From positions 1-57,795 of the forward strand of contig JAQDQK010000023.1 of assembly GCA_027658995.1 (NCBI GenBank): a stretch of DNA of 57,795 nt, read 5' to 3'. The notes beneath the pieces are model-generated. The model made no database searches, was not told the DNA's origin, and saw nothing but the letters and a program-made list of their open reading frames with translations. The stretch is from Propionibacteriaceae bacterium AM104-82 (GTDB lineage: Bacteria > Actinomycetota > Actinomycetes > Propionibacteriales > Propionibacteriaceae). This document shows, one piece after another, positions 29,332-38,019 of this stretch (positions within the stretch are counted from its first letter, which is position 1; every line of letters starts with the position of its first letter). The translations under genes were made by a program, and so were the position numbers.

Positions 29332-30516
29332 TCAGCTCGCGGGCGGGGGAGTGAGGCCCTCGACGCGGCCGGGGCGGTAACCCAGGTGCGATGCGAGCGC
29401 GAAGGTCCCCTCGGCGCGGCGGACGCCATGTACCTCGTGCGTCGGGATCAGGTCGCCCAGGAAGCCGTAGTCGCGCGCCACGTAGGCGGCGCGCAGGTCG
29501 CCGTCGGCGGCCTGCTTCGACACGGTGCGCCACCAGTCGGCGATGTCGCCCCAGCCGGGGGCCGCGAGCGAGCCACCGAAGCGACGCACCGCCATCGACG
29601 CGCACAGCGTCGCGAACCGCAGCCGGACCTCCAGCGGCCACCCCGCGAGGGTGCCGAGCACGATGGACGCCGCGAAGACGTCTCCCGCGCCCGTCGGGTC
29701 GATCGCGTCGACCGGGACGGAGGGGCAGAACGCCTCCTCGCCCGTCGACCCGTCGATCGCGAAGCTGCCGCCGACGCCGTCGGTGACGACCGCGAGCGGA
29801 ACCAGGTCGGCCAGTTTGCGGACCGCCTCGGTCGGGCGCTCGGTGCGCGTGTAGGCCATCGCCTCGACCGCGTTGGGCGTGAAGGCGTGGCAGAACTCGA
29901 GCGGCGCGAGCGTCGCCTGGTCCCACTTGCCCGTCTCGTCGAAGCCGATGTCGGCGAACAGCAGCGTGCCGCGCTCCTGCAACGTCTTCCAGTAGGGCCC
30001 GACTGAGTTGAGGTCGATCGCGGCGGCCCTGGCTGCGGGCGCCTCGAGCAGCGCGGCGTCCATCGGTTCGGGCAGGTCGTGCGCGTGGCTGACCATGCCC
30101 CGGTCGCCGCTGAAGGCCATCGAGACCGTGATCGCCGAATGGAAGTTGGGGAAGCGGCGCGAGGCCGACAGGTCGATGTGCTCGTCGTTGGAGAGCACGT
30201 CCCACATCCAGTCGGCGTACGCGTCGTCGCCGAAGCCCGTGACGAGGCCGGTGCGCAGCCCCAGCCTCGCGGTCGCCGTCGCCAGGTTCGCGATCCCGCC
30301 GGGGCAGGACCCCATGCCGGTGGAGTACAACTCCTCGCCCGGGTCTGGGAGCCGCGGCAGCCCGGAGAAGATCAGGTCGAAGAACAGCGGGCCAGTCGTG
30401 AGGACGTCGAGCGGCGGCTCGCCCTCATTCCTGGACGAGGCGAGCGGGTCCCAGGACCAGCAACTCTCGCACTGGGTCTCGTCGTGGTCGTGCCCGTCGT
30501 GGACTTGATCGGTCAT
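29332..30516 (-). CDS. PfkB-family carbohydrate kinase with His/Cys-rich N-terminal extension
   Basis: 394 aa. The ribokinase fold begins at about residue 37 (LDVLTTGPLFFDLIF). It contains the sugar-binding GGIANLA and the catalytic signature DPTGAGDVFAASIVLG. It should phosphorylate the imported sugar or nucleoside. The first 35 residues are unusual: HDGHDHDETQCESC could bind metal. The ATG overlaps the permease stop (ATGA), so it is the last gene of the operon from 33600. The substrate is not predictable from the sequence. Confidence 0.9.
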   Translation of the reverse strand: MTDQVHDGHDHDETQCESCWSWDPLASSRNEGEPPLDVLTTGPLFFDLIFSGLPRLPDPGEELYSTGMGSCPGGIANLATATARLGLRTGLVTGFGDDAYADWMWDVLSNDEHIDLSASRRFPNFHSAITVSMAFSGDRGMVSHAHDLPEPMDAALLEAPAARAAAIDLNSVGPYWKTLQERGTLLFADIGFDETGKWDQATLAPLEFCHAFTPNAVEAMAYTRTERPTEAVRKLADLVPLAVVTDGVGGSFAIDGSTGEEAFCPSVPVDAIDPTGAGDVFAASIVLGTLAGWPLEVRLRFATLCASMAVRRFGGSLAAPGWGDIADWWRTVSKQAADGDLRAAYVARDYGFLGDLIPTHEVHGVRRAEGTFALASHLGYRPGRVEGLTPPPAS

Positions 30517-31322
30517 TCCTTTGCAGCCCCCTCGAGCATGCCGTTGATGAAATAGCGTTGCAGGAACAGGAACGCGACGACGATGGGCGCCGCGATGATG
30601 ACGCCGGCAGCCGAGAGCAGCGCATGGTCGGCCGTGTACTGGCCCTTGAAGATGGACAGGCCGAGCGGCGCGGTGCGCCAGACGCCGGCCGGGCTCATCA
30701 CCAGCGGGATCAGGAACTCGTTCCAGGTCCACATGAACATCAGGACCGCGACCGTCGCGATCGACGGGAGCGCGGGCGGAATCATGATCCGCACCAGCGC
30801 CTTCATGCCGCCCGCTCCGTCGATCGAGGCGGCCTCGATCAGGTTGGGCGGCATCGCCCGGAACTGGCTGCGCATCCAGAAGGTGCCGAAGGCGACCGAC
30901 TGTGCGATCTGCGGGAGCGCGACCGCCCAGATGGTGTCGGTCAGGCCGAGGGTGCGCAGGTCGAAGAACAGCGGGATGACGATGGCCTCTGCCGGGACCA
31001 TCAGGCCGAGCAGGAAGAGGTAGAACAGGAAGGTGGAGCCCCGGAAGCGCATGGTGCCGAACGCGTAGCCCGCAAGCACGGAGAGCGTCAGCGCGACGCT
31101 GACCACGAGCAGGGCCACCAGCACGGAGTTGGTCAGCGCCGAGCCGAACTGGCCCAACTCCCACGCCTCCGCGAAGTTCTCGATGTGCAGGCCGGGGTCG
31201 GTCACGCCGATCTTGGGGCGCAGCGCCGTCACCACGATGGTGAGGATGGGGAAGATCGCGTACAGCGCGAACAGCGTCAGGATGACGTAGTTGGCGGTCT
31301 TCTCGACTGCTGAGACCCTCAT
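30513..31322 (-). CDS. CUT1 sugar ABC transporter permease (MalG-like), locus 2
   Basis: 269 aa with six predicted membrane segments and the EAA loop MPPNLIEAASIDGAGGMKALVRIMIP. It overlaps both neighbours by four bases and pairs with the permease at 31319. Confidence 0.93.
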   Translation of the reverse strand: MRVSAVEKTANYVILTLFALYAIFPILTIVVTALRPKIGVTDPGLHIENFAEAWELGQFGSALTNSVLVALLVVSVALTLSVLAGYAFGTMRFRGSTFLFYLFLLGLMVPAEAIVIPLFFDLRTLGLTDTIWAVALPQIAQSVAFGTFWMRSQFRAMPPNLIEAASIDGAGGMKALVRIMIPPALPSIATVAVLMFMWTWNEFLIPLVMSPAGVWRTAPLGLSIFKGQYTADHALLSAAGVIIAAPIVVAFLFLQRYFINGMLEGAAKE

Positions 31323-32224
31323 CGCTTCTCCTCCCCGATGCGCGAGACGACCACGTTGATGAGGAACACCAGGATCGTCAGGACGACGGCAACCGCCGAC
31401 GCGGAGCCGACCTCCTTGAGGTTGAACGCCCGGTTGTAGACCTCGTAGCTCGGCACTGTCGTCGCGGTGCCTGGGCCGCCACCCGTGGTGACGTAGACGA
31501 GGTCGAAGGTTTTGAGCGCCGCGATGATCGTCAGCACCAGGGCCGTGGTGATCTCGGCCTTGACCGCGGGAAGCGTGATCGCGAAGAACTCGCTGATCGG
31601 GCCAGCGCCGTCGAGGCGGGCCGCCTCGTACTGGTCGTTGGGGATGCGTCCCATGCCGGCGAGCAGCAGCAGCATCACCAGGCCGGTCTGCAGCCAGAAG
31701 CCGACCATGCCGACGGCGGGCAGCGCGAACGTTGCGTCGCCGAGCCAGCCGCGGGTGAGACCCTCCAGGCCGATCGCGGAGAGCATCGCGTTGAGGTAAC
31801 CGTTAGGGGCGTAGATCTGGTACCAGGCGACGGCGACCACGACGAGCGCGATCACCTGGGGCATGAAGATCAGGACGCGGAAGATGCCGAGCCCCTTGAC
31901 CCTGCCCCTGCGCAGGATCGCGGCGAGCACGAGGCCCACCACCAGCGGAAGGATCGAGTAGAAGAGGATCAGTGTCAGCGCGTGGGTGACGGCGGCGAGG
32001 AAGCGGCGGTCGCTCAGCAGGTCGACGTAGTTGCCGAGCCCCACGAACGTGGACGGGCCGAAGCCCGGCCAATCGTAGAGCGAGAACTGAGCGGCCCTGA
32101 GCAGCGGGTACAGCAGGAAACCCGCGTAGACCAGGAACGCCGGGAGGAGATACAGGTAGGGCGTGAACCTCCCTCGGACGACCGCCGAGGGAGACTCCCG
32201 CCGCTTCCGCGCCGCCGAACTCAC
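31319..32224 (-). CDS. CUT1 sugar ABC transporter permease (MalF-like), locus 2
   Basis: 301 aa. A basic cytoplasmic start (SSAARKRRESP) precedes six membrane segments, and the EAA loop reads YEAARLDGAGPISEFFAITLP. GTG 32224 shares one base with the stop of the binding-protein gene (TAGTG). No ATPase gene is present in the locus. Confidence 0.93.
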   Translation of the reverse strand: MSSAARKRRESPSAVVRGRFTPYLYLLPAFLVYAGFLLYPLLRAAQFSLYDWPGFGPSTFVGLGNYVDLLSDRRFLAAVTHALTLILFYSILPLVVGLVLAAILRRGRVKGLGIFRVLIFMPQVIALVVVAVAWYQIYAPNGYLNAMLSAIGLEGLTRGWLGDATFALPAVGMVGFWLQTGLVMLLLLAGMGRIPNDQYEAARLDGAGPISEFFAITLPAVKAEITTALVLTIIAALKTFDLVYVTTGGGPGTATTVPSYEVYNRAFNLKEVGSASAVAVVLTILVFLINVVVSRIGEEKR

Positions 32225-33600
32225 TATCCCGTGAACTTGCTGTAGTCGGCCTCGAAGTCGGCGAGCACCTCATCAGGGGTGCGCTGCGCGCCGAGGACCT
32301 CCTGCAGGCCCTGGCCTGCAGTGTCGGAGAAGGACGGCGTCGCGTAGTCGAGGTACGGCAGCAGCGTGCCCTCCTGCGAGACCTTGTCGAAGGCCTCGAA
32401 GATCTCCTTCTGGACGCCCTTCTCCGGCGCGAGCGCCGCGGTGTCGAGCACCGGGAAGCCGCCGTTCTCGGCGATCAGCTTCATGGCGTCGGGGGTGGTG
32501 ATGAAGTCGATGTAGGCGGCGGCCGCCTCGACCTGCTTGGCCTTCGCCGGGATCGAGAACGGGATGCCGGTGCCTCCGGTGGTGGCCAGCTTGCCGTCGA
32601 CGGCGGGCGGGGGAGCGATGAAGTGCAGGTCCTCGCCCATCACGGCCTCCATATCGGTGCCGAGCCACGAGCCGCCGGGCAGGAACACGCCCGTGCCCTT
32701 CGTGAAGTCGTTCCACGCCGCGTCGTAGTCGGTGCCGTTGGGGGAGCCGCCGAAGTACTTCTTGGCGCCCCAGTCGGCGAACTGCTGCATCGCCGCCTTG
32801 TTCGGCTCATCGGTCCACGAGGCGCCCGCGTTGCCCATGCCGAGCTTGACGACCTCCTCGGGGGCGACGTACTTGGCCTGCAGCGGTCCGAAGACGTGCA
32901 GCGCGGGCCACTTGTCGACGTTGCCGAGCACCATGGGCTGCTCGCCCTTTGCCAGCGCCGCGTCGAGAGTCGAGAAGTACTCGTCCCACGTCGTGGGGGC
33001 CTTGATGCCGAGCGCGTCCAGCTTCTTCTGCGAGTAGAAGATGCCGACGATCTCACCCGTCTGGGGCAGGCCGTACAGGTTGCCCTCGCCGAAGGTCTTG
33101 GCGTCGGCGCTGTAGCGAACCTTCGACAGCACCGAGGCGGGGAAGCGGTCCTCCCAGCCGTAGGCGGCGGCGAACGGCGACATGTCGGTCAACTGGCCGG
33201 CCTTGACGAACTGGCCCATGTCGGCGCGCGCGTTGTTGACCTGCATGACGTCGGGGACGTCGTTGCCGCTGAGCGCGAGCGAGGCCTGCGCCTTCAGGTC
33301 GTCGAACGACTGCGACTTACGGTCGATCTTGATGTTGGGGTACTTCTCCTGGAAGGCCTTGTTCAGGGCGACCAGGGCATCGTTCTGGCTGCCCCGCACC
33401 TCCTGGTCCCACACCACGAGCGTGATGTCACCGAGCTGGCTCGGATCCTTCGACGCTGCTGCGCTGGGGCTGGTGCCGCCAGGCTTCTGGGTCTGGGTGG
33501 GCGCGTTTTCGCCGGGCGCGCACGCCGACAGCACGCCGGCACCGGCCACACCGGCCGCACCCAGCACGAAGCTGCGGCGGGTAAACGGGCGAAACGACAT
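32224..33600 (-). CDS. Sugar-binding lipoprotein of CUT1 transporter, locus 2
   Basis: 458 aa, solute-binding protein family 1. The leader carries a twin-arginine-like motif (FTRRSFVLG) and a lipobox LSAC at about residues 24-27, followed by a Thr/Pro/Ser linker. ATG 33600 has a near-perfect AAGGAGG upstream; the longer frame runs into the regulatory region. It heads an operon of binding protein, two permeases and PfkB kinase, divergent from the DeoR repressor. Confidence 0.93.
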   Translation of the reverse strand: MSFRPFTRRSFVLGAAGVAGAGVLSACAPGENAPTQTQKPGGTSPSAAASKDPSQLGDITLVVWDQEVRGSQNDALVALNKAFQEKYPNIKIDRKSQSFDDLKAQASLALSGNDVPDVMQVNNARADMGQFVKAGQLTDMSPFAAAYGWEDRFPASVLSKVRYSADAKTFGEGNLYGLPQTGEIVGIFYSQKKLDALGIKAPTTWDEYFSTLDAALAKGEQPMVLGNVDKWPALHVFGPLQAKYVAPEEVVKLGMGNAGASWTDEPNKAAMQQFADWGAKKYFGGSPNGTDYDAAWNDFTKGTGVFLPGGSWLGTDMEAVMGEDLHFIAPPPAVDGKLATTGGTGIPFSIPAKAKQVEAAAAYIDFITTPDAMKLIAENGGFPVLDTAALAPEKGVQKEIFEAFDKVSQEGTLLPYLDYATPSFSDTAGQGLQEVLGAQRTPDEVLADFEADYSKFTG

Positions 33601-33626
33601 GGTTGGTCCTCCTTGACTAGCTCGTG

Positions 33627-33686
33627 GCTCGATAATGCCATGAATTGCGTGGGTTTGCTCGAATCTTTTCCATCCTGCTCTAAATT
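33627..33686. promoter_or_regulatory. Direct-repeat operator array between binding protein and deoR genes
   Basis: Three related elements, GCTCGATAAT (33627), GCTCGAATCT (33657) and GCTCTAAATT (33677), start 30 and 20 bases apart. Whole helical-turn spacing suggests a repressor bound on one DNA face. They lie between the divergent genes, and DeoR-type repressors often bind such repeats. Confidence 0.45.
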
Positions 33687-33692
33687 CGCTGC

Positions 33693-33698
33693 TAGGGT
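33693..33698 (+). promoter_or_regulatory. deoR-type gene -10 element, leaderless start
   Basis: TAGGGT ends six bases before ATG 33705 with no Shine-Dalgarno sequence. The repeat array ends immediately upstream, consistent with autoregulation. Confidence 0.45.
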
Positions 33699-33704
33699 CG
33701 AGCC

Positions 33705-34472
33705 ATGCTGACCGATGTTCGTCAGCGACGGACGGTCGAACTCGTGTACCAGCAGGGGTCGGCATCCGTTCCGGAGCTGGCAAAGACGCTTGGGGTGTCC
33801 GAGGCGACCGTTCGCCGCGACCTCGACCACCTGGCCGACAGCGGACTCCTCGACCGGGTCCGCGGCGGAGCGTGCCGTCCGCGCAGCGTCAGACCAGAGG
33901 CCGACGCCTCGGCCTTCGACGTGGTGGCGACGCAGGAGCCCGCCGAGAAGCAGGCGATCGCCCGCGCGGCCGCCCGCCTCGTCGAGGACGGCGACGTGGT
34001 CGCGCTCGACATCGGCACCACCGTGTTTTCGATGTGCCCGTACCTGCGCAACAAGGACATCACCGTCGTGACGGCCTCGCTCGCGGTGGTCCGCTCGCTC
34101 GCCGACGCGCCCAACATCGACCTTGTCGTGATGGGCGGGGTGCTGCGCCCCAACTACGAGTCGATGGTCGGCGTGCTGACCGAGTCGTGCCTGCGCCAGG
34201 TCCGCGTCGACGTCGCCTTCCTCGGCGCCGCGGGCGTTCGACCCGACGGCGCCGTCGTCGACTCCACGCCGAGCGAGGTGCCCGTCAAGCGCGCCATGAT
34301 GGACATCGCGACCAGGAGTTGGCTGCTCGTCGACCATGCCAAGTTCCCCGGGGTGGGATTCCTCGAGATCAACCCCGTCACCCGCTTCACCGGACTCATC
34401 ACCGACCGCCAACCGACGGCCGATCAGCTCACCGTTCCGCCCGATTCCAGCCTGGAGGTCCTCGTCCCATGA
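33705..34472 (+). CDS. DeoR/GlpR-family transcriptional repressor
   Basis: 255 aa. The N-terminal helix-turn-helix reads SVPELAKTLGVSEATVRRDLDHLADSGLL. The C-terminal DeoR sensor domain has the typical VALDIGTTVF, VVTASLAVV, FLGAAGV and VDHAKF stretches, which bind a phosphorylated sugar in this family. It is coupled by ATGA to the GH4 glycosidase gene and divergent from the import operon, so it likely regulates both. Confidence 0.95.
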   Translation: MLTDVRQRRTVELVYQQGSASVPELAKTLGVSEATVRRDLDHLADSGLLDRVRGGACRPRSVRPEADASAFDVVATQEPAEKQAIARAAARLVEDGDVVALDIGTTVFSMCPYLRNKDITVVTASLAVVRSLADAPNIDLVVMGGVLRPNYESMVGVLTESCLRQVRVDVAFLGAAGVRPDGAVVDSTPSEVPVKRAMMDIATRSWLLVDHAKFPGVGFLEINPVTRFTGLITDRQPTADQLTVPPDSSLEVLVP

Positions 34473-35845
34473 AACTTGTCATCCTCGGCGGTGGTGGTTT
34501 CCGTGTCCCGCTCGTCTACGACGCAGTCGCCAGTTCTGCGCTCGGCCCCGACGCCGTCACGATCGACGAGATCGTCCTGCACGACTCATCGCACGACCGC
34601 CTCGACGCGATCCGTCGGGTCATCGACAAGCACGCGGCCGACTTCGAGGACCCGCCGCGGGTCGGCTACACCACCGACCTGCGCGAGGCGCTCGTCGACG
34701 CGGACTTCGTCTTCTCCGCGATCCGGGTCGGTGGCACGGAGGGGCGCATCAAGGACGAGCGGGTGGCGCTCGATCTCGGGCTGCTCGGCCAGGAGACCAT
34801 CGGCCCCGGAGGCCTCTCCTACGCGCTGCGCACCATCCCCGTGATGCGTGAGGTCGCGCAGACCATCGCCGAGGTCGCACCGAAGGCATGGACGATCAAC
34901 TTCACCAACCCGGCGGGCATCGTCACGCAGGCGATGCGCGAGTTCCTCGGCGACCGGGTCGTCGGGATCTGCGACACCCCCATCGGGCTGGTGCGCCGCG
35001 TCTCCCGCGTGCTCGGCGCCTCGCTCGAGAACGACCAGGACCGGATCGCCTACGACTACATCGGCCTGAACCACCTCGGCTGGCTGCGCTCGGTCACCAT
35101 CGACGGCGTCGACCGGCTGCCAGAGGTGATCGGTTCCGACGAACTGCTCGACCAGATCGAGGAGGCGCGCGTGGTCGGCAAGGACTTCGTGCGCGCCATC
35201 GGCTCGCTGCCCAACGAGTACCTCTACTACTACTGGAAGACGGAGGAGGCGATCCACAACATCGTCGCCGCCGACGAGACCCGCGGCCAGTACCTGGCCC
35301 GCCAGCAGGCCGACTTCTACAAGCGGATCGAGGAGGCCGACTCGCCGCTCGACGCGTGGAAGGACGCGCTGCACGAGCGCGAGTCGACCTATATGGCCGA
35401 GAGCCGCGACGCAGATGAGGAGCGCCGCGAGGAGGACGTCGCGGGCGGCGGCTACCAGGAGGTGGCGCTGCGGCTGATGAACGCGCTCGCCACCGGGCGG
35501 CCGGAGCGGATGATCCTCGACGTCGGCAACGGGGGATCGCACCCGCGCGTCGTGCCCGAGCTACCCGACGAGGTCGTCGTCGAGGTCGGCTGCGTCGTGG
35601 ACGCCGACGGGGTGCACCCGCAGCCGGTCGCGCCGCTGGGCCTCAGCGAACTCGGGATCATGGCCCGGCTCCGCGCGTCGGAGCAGGCGATCGCGGAGGC
35701 GGCCGCAACCGGCGACGCCGAGCGCGCCTGGGTCGGCTTCTCGCTGCACCCGCTGGTCAACTCGCCCCGGCTGGGGAGGCAACTGCTCGACGGCTACGTC
35801 GCGGCCCACCCGCAGCTTCAGGAGTTGTTCGCTCAGCCCCGGTAG
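34469..35845 (+). CDS. Glycoside hydrolase family 4 (6-phospho-beta-glucosidase-like)
   Basis: 458 aa. GH4 enzymes use NAD+ and a divalent metal, usually on 6-phospho-glycosides, by an oxidation-elimination route. The NAD-binding start is MKLVILGGGGFRVPLV; the metal ligands are Cys168 (GICDTPIG) and His202 (GLNHLGW); NFTNPAG is family-typical. Whether the substrate is a phospho-glucoside or another glycoside is not certain, since no PTS is encoded here and the linked kinase is PfkB-type. The last 13 bases overlap the convergent PrsW gene. Confidence 0.9.
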   Translation: MKLVILGGGGFRVPLVYDAVASSALGPDAVTIDEIVLHDSSHDRLDAIRRVIDKHAADFEDPPRVGYTTDLREALVDADFVFSAIRVGGTEGRIKDERVALDLGLLGQETIGPGGLSYALRTIPVMREVAQTIAEVAPKAWTINFTNPAGIVTQAMREFLGDRVVGICDTPIGLVRRVSRVLGASLENDQDRIAYDYIGLNHLGWLRSVTIDGVDRLPEVIGSDELLDQIEEARVVGKDFVRAIGSLPNEYLYYYWKTEEAIHNIVAADETRGQYLARQQADFYKRIEEADSPLDAWKDALHERESTYMAESRDADEERREEDVAGGGYQEVALRLMNALATGRPERMILDVGNGGSHPRVVPELPDEVVVEVGCVVDADGVHPQPVAPLGLSELGIMARLRASEQAIAEAAATGDAERAWVGFSLHPLVNSPRLGRQLLDGYVAAHPQLQELFAQPR

Positions 35846-37218
35846 GCGAAGGATCCCCAGTTGTCGCCGGGGCGCGACTGCATGGGCTGCCAGGTGGTCT
35901 CGCCGAGCGCCCGCTCAACCTGCGGGCGCTGCTCGAGCAGCAGGTCGACCAGTTCGCGGTGCGCGCCGAGCCAGCCCGCGGGCGGCTCGCCCGTGGTGAG
36001 CCTGTCGAGCCGGCCGCGCAGCAGCGCGAGTTCCGTCACGTTCTGGACGAAGTCCCTCAGCAGGGCCTTGTCCTGACCCTGCGCGTTGCCGATCGTGGTC
36101 TTGCGCCTGCCGAGGTCGGCCAGCCAGCCCGCCTGGCTGGCCGTGATCCAGCCGAAGTGCACCAGCACCGGGAGTTGGGCCAGCACGGTCGCCTTCTCGC
36201 GGCTGCGGGACATCACGCCCAGCACGATCAGCAGGGTGAACACGACGATCTCGATGCCCGCCGTGATGAACAGGCCGTTGGGGCCGAAGATCGCCGACGA
36301 TGTGTTGTGCACGAAGTGCAGCAGTACCGCAGCGCACCAGCCGAGGAACGGGAACAGCAGTTTCATGGCGCCGCGGGCGTTGAAGCCGAGCCAGATGCCG
36401 ATCGAGACGATGATCGTCAGCATCGGGTGCAGGAACGCCACCAGGATCAGCCGCACCAGCATCATCTGGATGCCCTCGCCGACGGTCTCGGGCTGCAGCG
36501 CGTAGCCGATGTTCTCGATCCAGGAGAAGCCGAGCCCCACCATGCCGCCGTAGATGATGGCGTCGGTCAGCGAGTTGAACTCCGCGCGGGCGCGCTTCGA
36601 CGTGAGCAGCACCACTACCAGGAAGGCCGCCTTCGTCGACTCCTCGATCAGCGGTGCCGAGTAGCTTGCCGTCAGCGCCCAGTCCTCCGTGGTGAGCAGC
36701 ACGACGGTGTTGACGATGCCGCTGATGAAGGCCGAGATGCCTGCTCCCCACAGGAACGCCCCGATCACGAACAGCGGCGGCTCCGGCTCCCACTTGTCGA
36801 GCGACTTCAGGAACAGCACCCCGAGACCTGCCACGACCGAGAAGACGCCGACGGCGAGCAGCGACATGACCGGCGGCCGGTCGAGCACCACAAGCATGCC
36901 GAGCAGCGTGCCGATCGCCCCGAAGATCACGATCAACAGCGGAAGCACGAAGGCCTGGGTCTTGCGCTGCTGCCGCGGGGGCTGGGAGATCAGGAACTGC
37001 TGCCCGGGAGGCCCGGGGAACGGGCCCTGGATCGGGTATCCGGGCTGCGGCTGGCCGGGGGCCGGGAACTGTCCGGGGAAGGCGGGCGGCGGGTACTGAC
37101 CGACAGGGGCGCCCGTCGCGGGCCCGCCGATCGGGGCGCCGGCCTGGTTGGGGGCGCCGGGCTGGTTGGGGGCGCCGACGGAGCGACGGGGGAACTCGTT
37201 CTGGGGTGGAAGGCTCAC
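35833..37218 (-). CDS. PrsW-family intramembrane metalloprotease with Pro/Gly-rich N-terminus
   Basis: 461 aa. The first 100 or so residues are a Pro/Gly/Gln-rich cytoplasmic tail. About nine membrane segments follow, with PrsW motifs EESTKAAFL, SWIENIGYAL, HPMLTI and HFVHNTS providing the predicted metal-binding Glu and His. The C-terminal 110 residues are soluble. PrsW family members cleave anti-sigma factors (site-1 protease RsiW in Bacillus); the target here is unknown. GTG 37218 follows TACGCT by six bases, a leaderless arrangement. The long frame upstream of this GTG is a shadow. Confidence 0.88.
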   Translation of the reverse strand: MSLPPQNEFPRRSVGAPNQPGAPNQAGAPIGGPATGAPVGQYPPPAFPGQFPAPGQPQPGYPIQGPFPGPPGQQFLISQPPRQQRKTQAFVLPLLIVIFGAIGTLLGMLVVLDRPPVMSLLAVGVFSVVAGLGVLFLKSLDKWEPEPPLFVIGAFLWGAGISAFISGIVNTVVLLTTEDWALTASYSAPLIEESTKAAFLVVVLLTSKRARAEFNSLTDAIIYGGMVGLGFSWIENIGYALQPETVGEGIQMMLVRLILVAFLHPMLTIIVSIGIWLGFNARGAMKLLFPFLGWCAAVLLHFVHNTSSAIFGPNGLFITAGIEIVVFTLLIVLGVMSRSREKATVLAQLPVLVHFGWITASQAGWLADLGRRKTTIGNAQGQDKALLRDFVQNVTELALLRGRLDRLTTGEPPAGWLGAHRELVDLLLEQRPQVERALGETTWQPMQSRPGDNWGSFAYRG

Positions 37219-37224
37219 CGCCTC

Positions 37225-37230
37225 AGCGTA
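37225..37230 (-). promoter_or_regulatory. -10 element of the PrsW gene, leaderless start
   Basis: On the minus strand TACGCT ends six bases before GTG 37218. Confidence 0.4.
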
Positions 37231-37277
37231 GGGCGAGCATGGTCCGGTGGGTGGAAAGAGTGGTTGCGGAGCCTGAT

Positions 37278-37283
37278 TAGGAT
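37278..37283 (+). promoter_or_regulatory. -10 element of the VKOR gene, leaderless start
   Basis: TAGGAT ends seven bases before ATG 37291. It is divergent from the PrsW promoter 48 bases away. Confidence 0.4.
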
Positions 37284-37290
37284 GTGGGTT

Positions 37291-37947
37291 ATGCCTAACG
37301 AAGCGCCGGGTGCCGCCACCCAGGCCGACGCACGCCCCGTCGACCCGCGAGAGATGCCCTCCGACCGCAGCCGCTACTTCCTGTTCGGCGAGATGCTGCT
37401 GTTCGCGACGCTCAGCCTCGTGGCGTCGTTCGTGCTCAGCTACGACGCGATCCTGCTCGCCAAGGACCCCGACACGGTGCTCGCGTGTTCCATCAACGCG
37501 ATCTTCGACTGCGCGAAGGTGGGGCTGACGCCGCAGGCCAACGTGTTCGGCTTCCCGAACGCCTTCCTCGGCCTGATCTCTGAGCCGGTGGTGATGACCA
37601 TCGCCGTCGCGTCGCTGTTCCGCACCCGGTTCCCCAAGTGGTTCATGTTCACGGCAAACGTCGTGTACCTGCTCGGCGTGATCTTCGCCTACTGGCTGCT
37701 GTTCCAGTCGACGTTCGTGATCAACGCGCTGTGCCCGTGGTGCGTGCTCGTGACCATCTCGACGACGTTCGTGTTCTGGTCCATGACCCACTGGAACATC
37801 CTCGAGGGCAATCTCTACGTCTCCCCGGGCCTGCTCGAGAAGCTCAGGAAGTTCGCCAGAGACGGTTGGATGACCATCACGCTGATGGCCTGGCTCGCCG
37901 TCGTCATCGTCATCGAGGTCCTGAAGTGGGGCTTCCGCGTCTTCTGA
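37291..37947 (+). CDS. Vitamin K epoxide reductase family protein
   Basis: 218 aa with a short cytoplasmic start and five hydrophobic segments. The redox centre CPWC lies in a membrane segment, and the loop cysteine pair in ACSINAIFDCAKV relays electrons from a periplasm-facing thioredoxin-like partner. In actinobacteria VKOR reoxidises DsbA-type proteins for disulfide formation, with menaquinone as acceptor. No DsbA is adjacent. ATG 37291 is chosen over 37282 because of the -10 placement. Confidence 0.93.
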   Translation: MPNEAPGAATQADARPVDPREMPSDRSRYFLFGEMLLFATLSLVASFVLSYDAILLAKDPDTVLACSINAIFDCAKVGLTPQANVFGFPNAFLGLISEPVVMTIAVASLFRTRFPKWFMFTANVVYLLGVIFAYWLLFQSTFVINALCPWCVLVTISTTFVFWSMTHWNILEGNLYVSPGLLEKLRKFARDGWMTITLMAWLAVVIVIEVLKWGFRVF

Positions 37948-37980
37948 CAGGGCGCTGGCGTCGCACCCCGTCGGGGGCGG

Positions 37981-37986
37981 TAAAGT
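37981..37986 (+). promoter_or_regulatory. Candidate -10 element of mdh
   Basis: TAAAGT lies about 33 bases before GTG 38020, leaving a short leader that carries GAGAGGAAA. No good -35 is visible. Confidence 0.35.
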
Positions 37987-38019
37987 CGTGGCCACAGGAC
38001 CTATGAGAGGAAATGAGAA

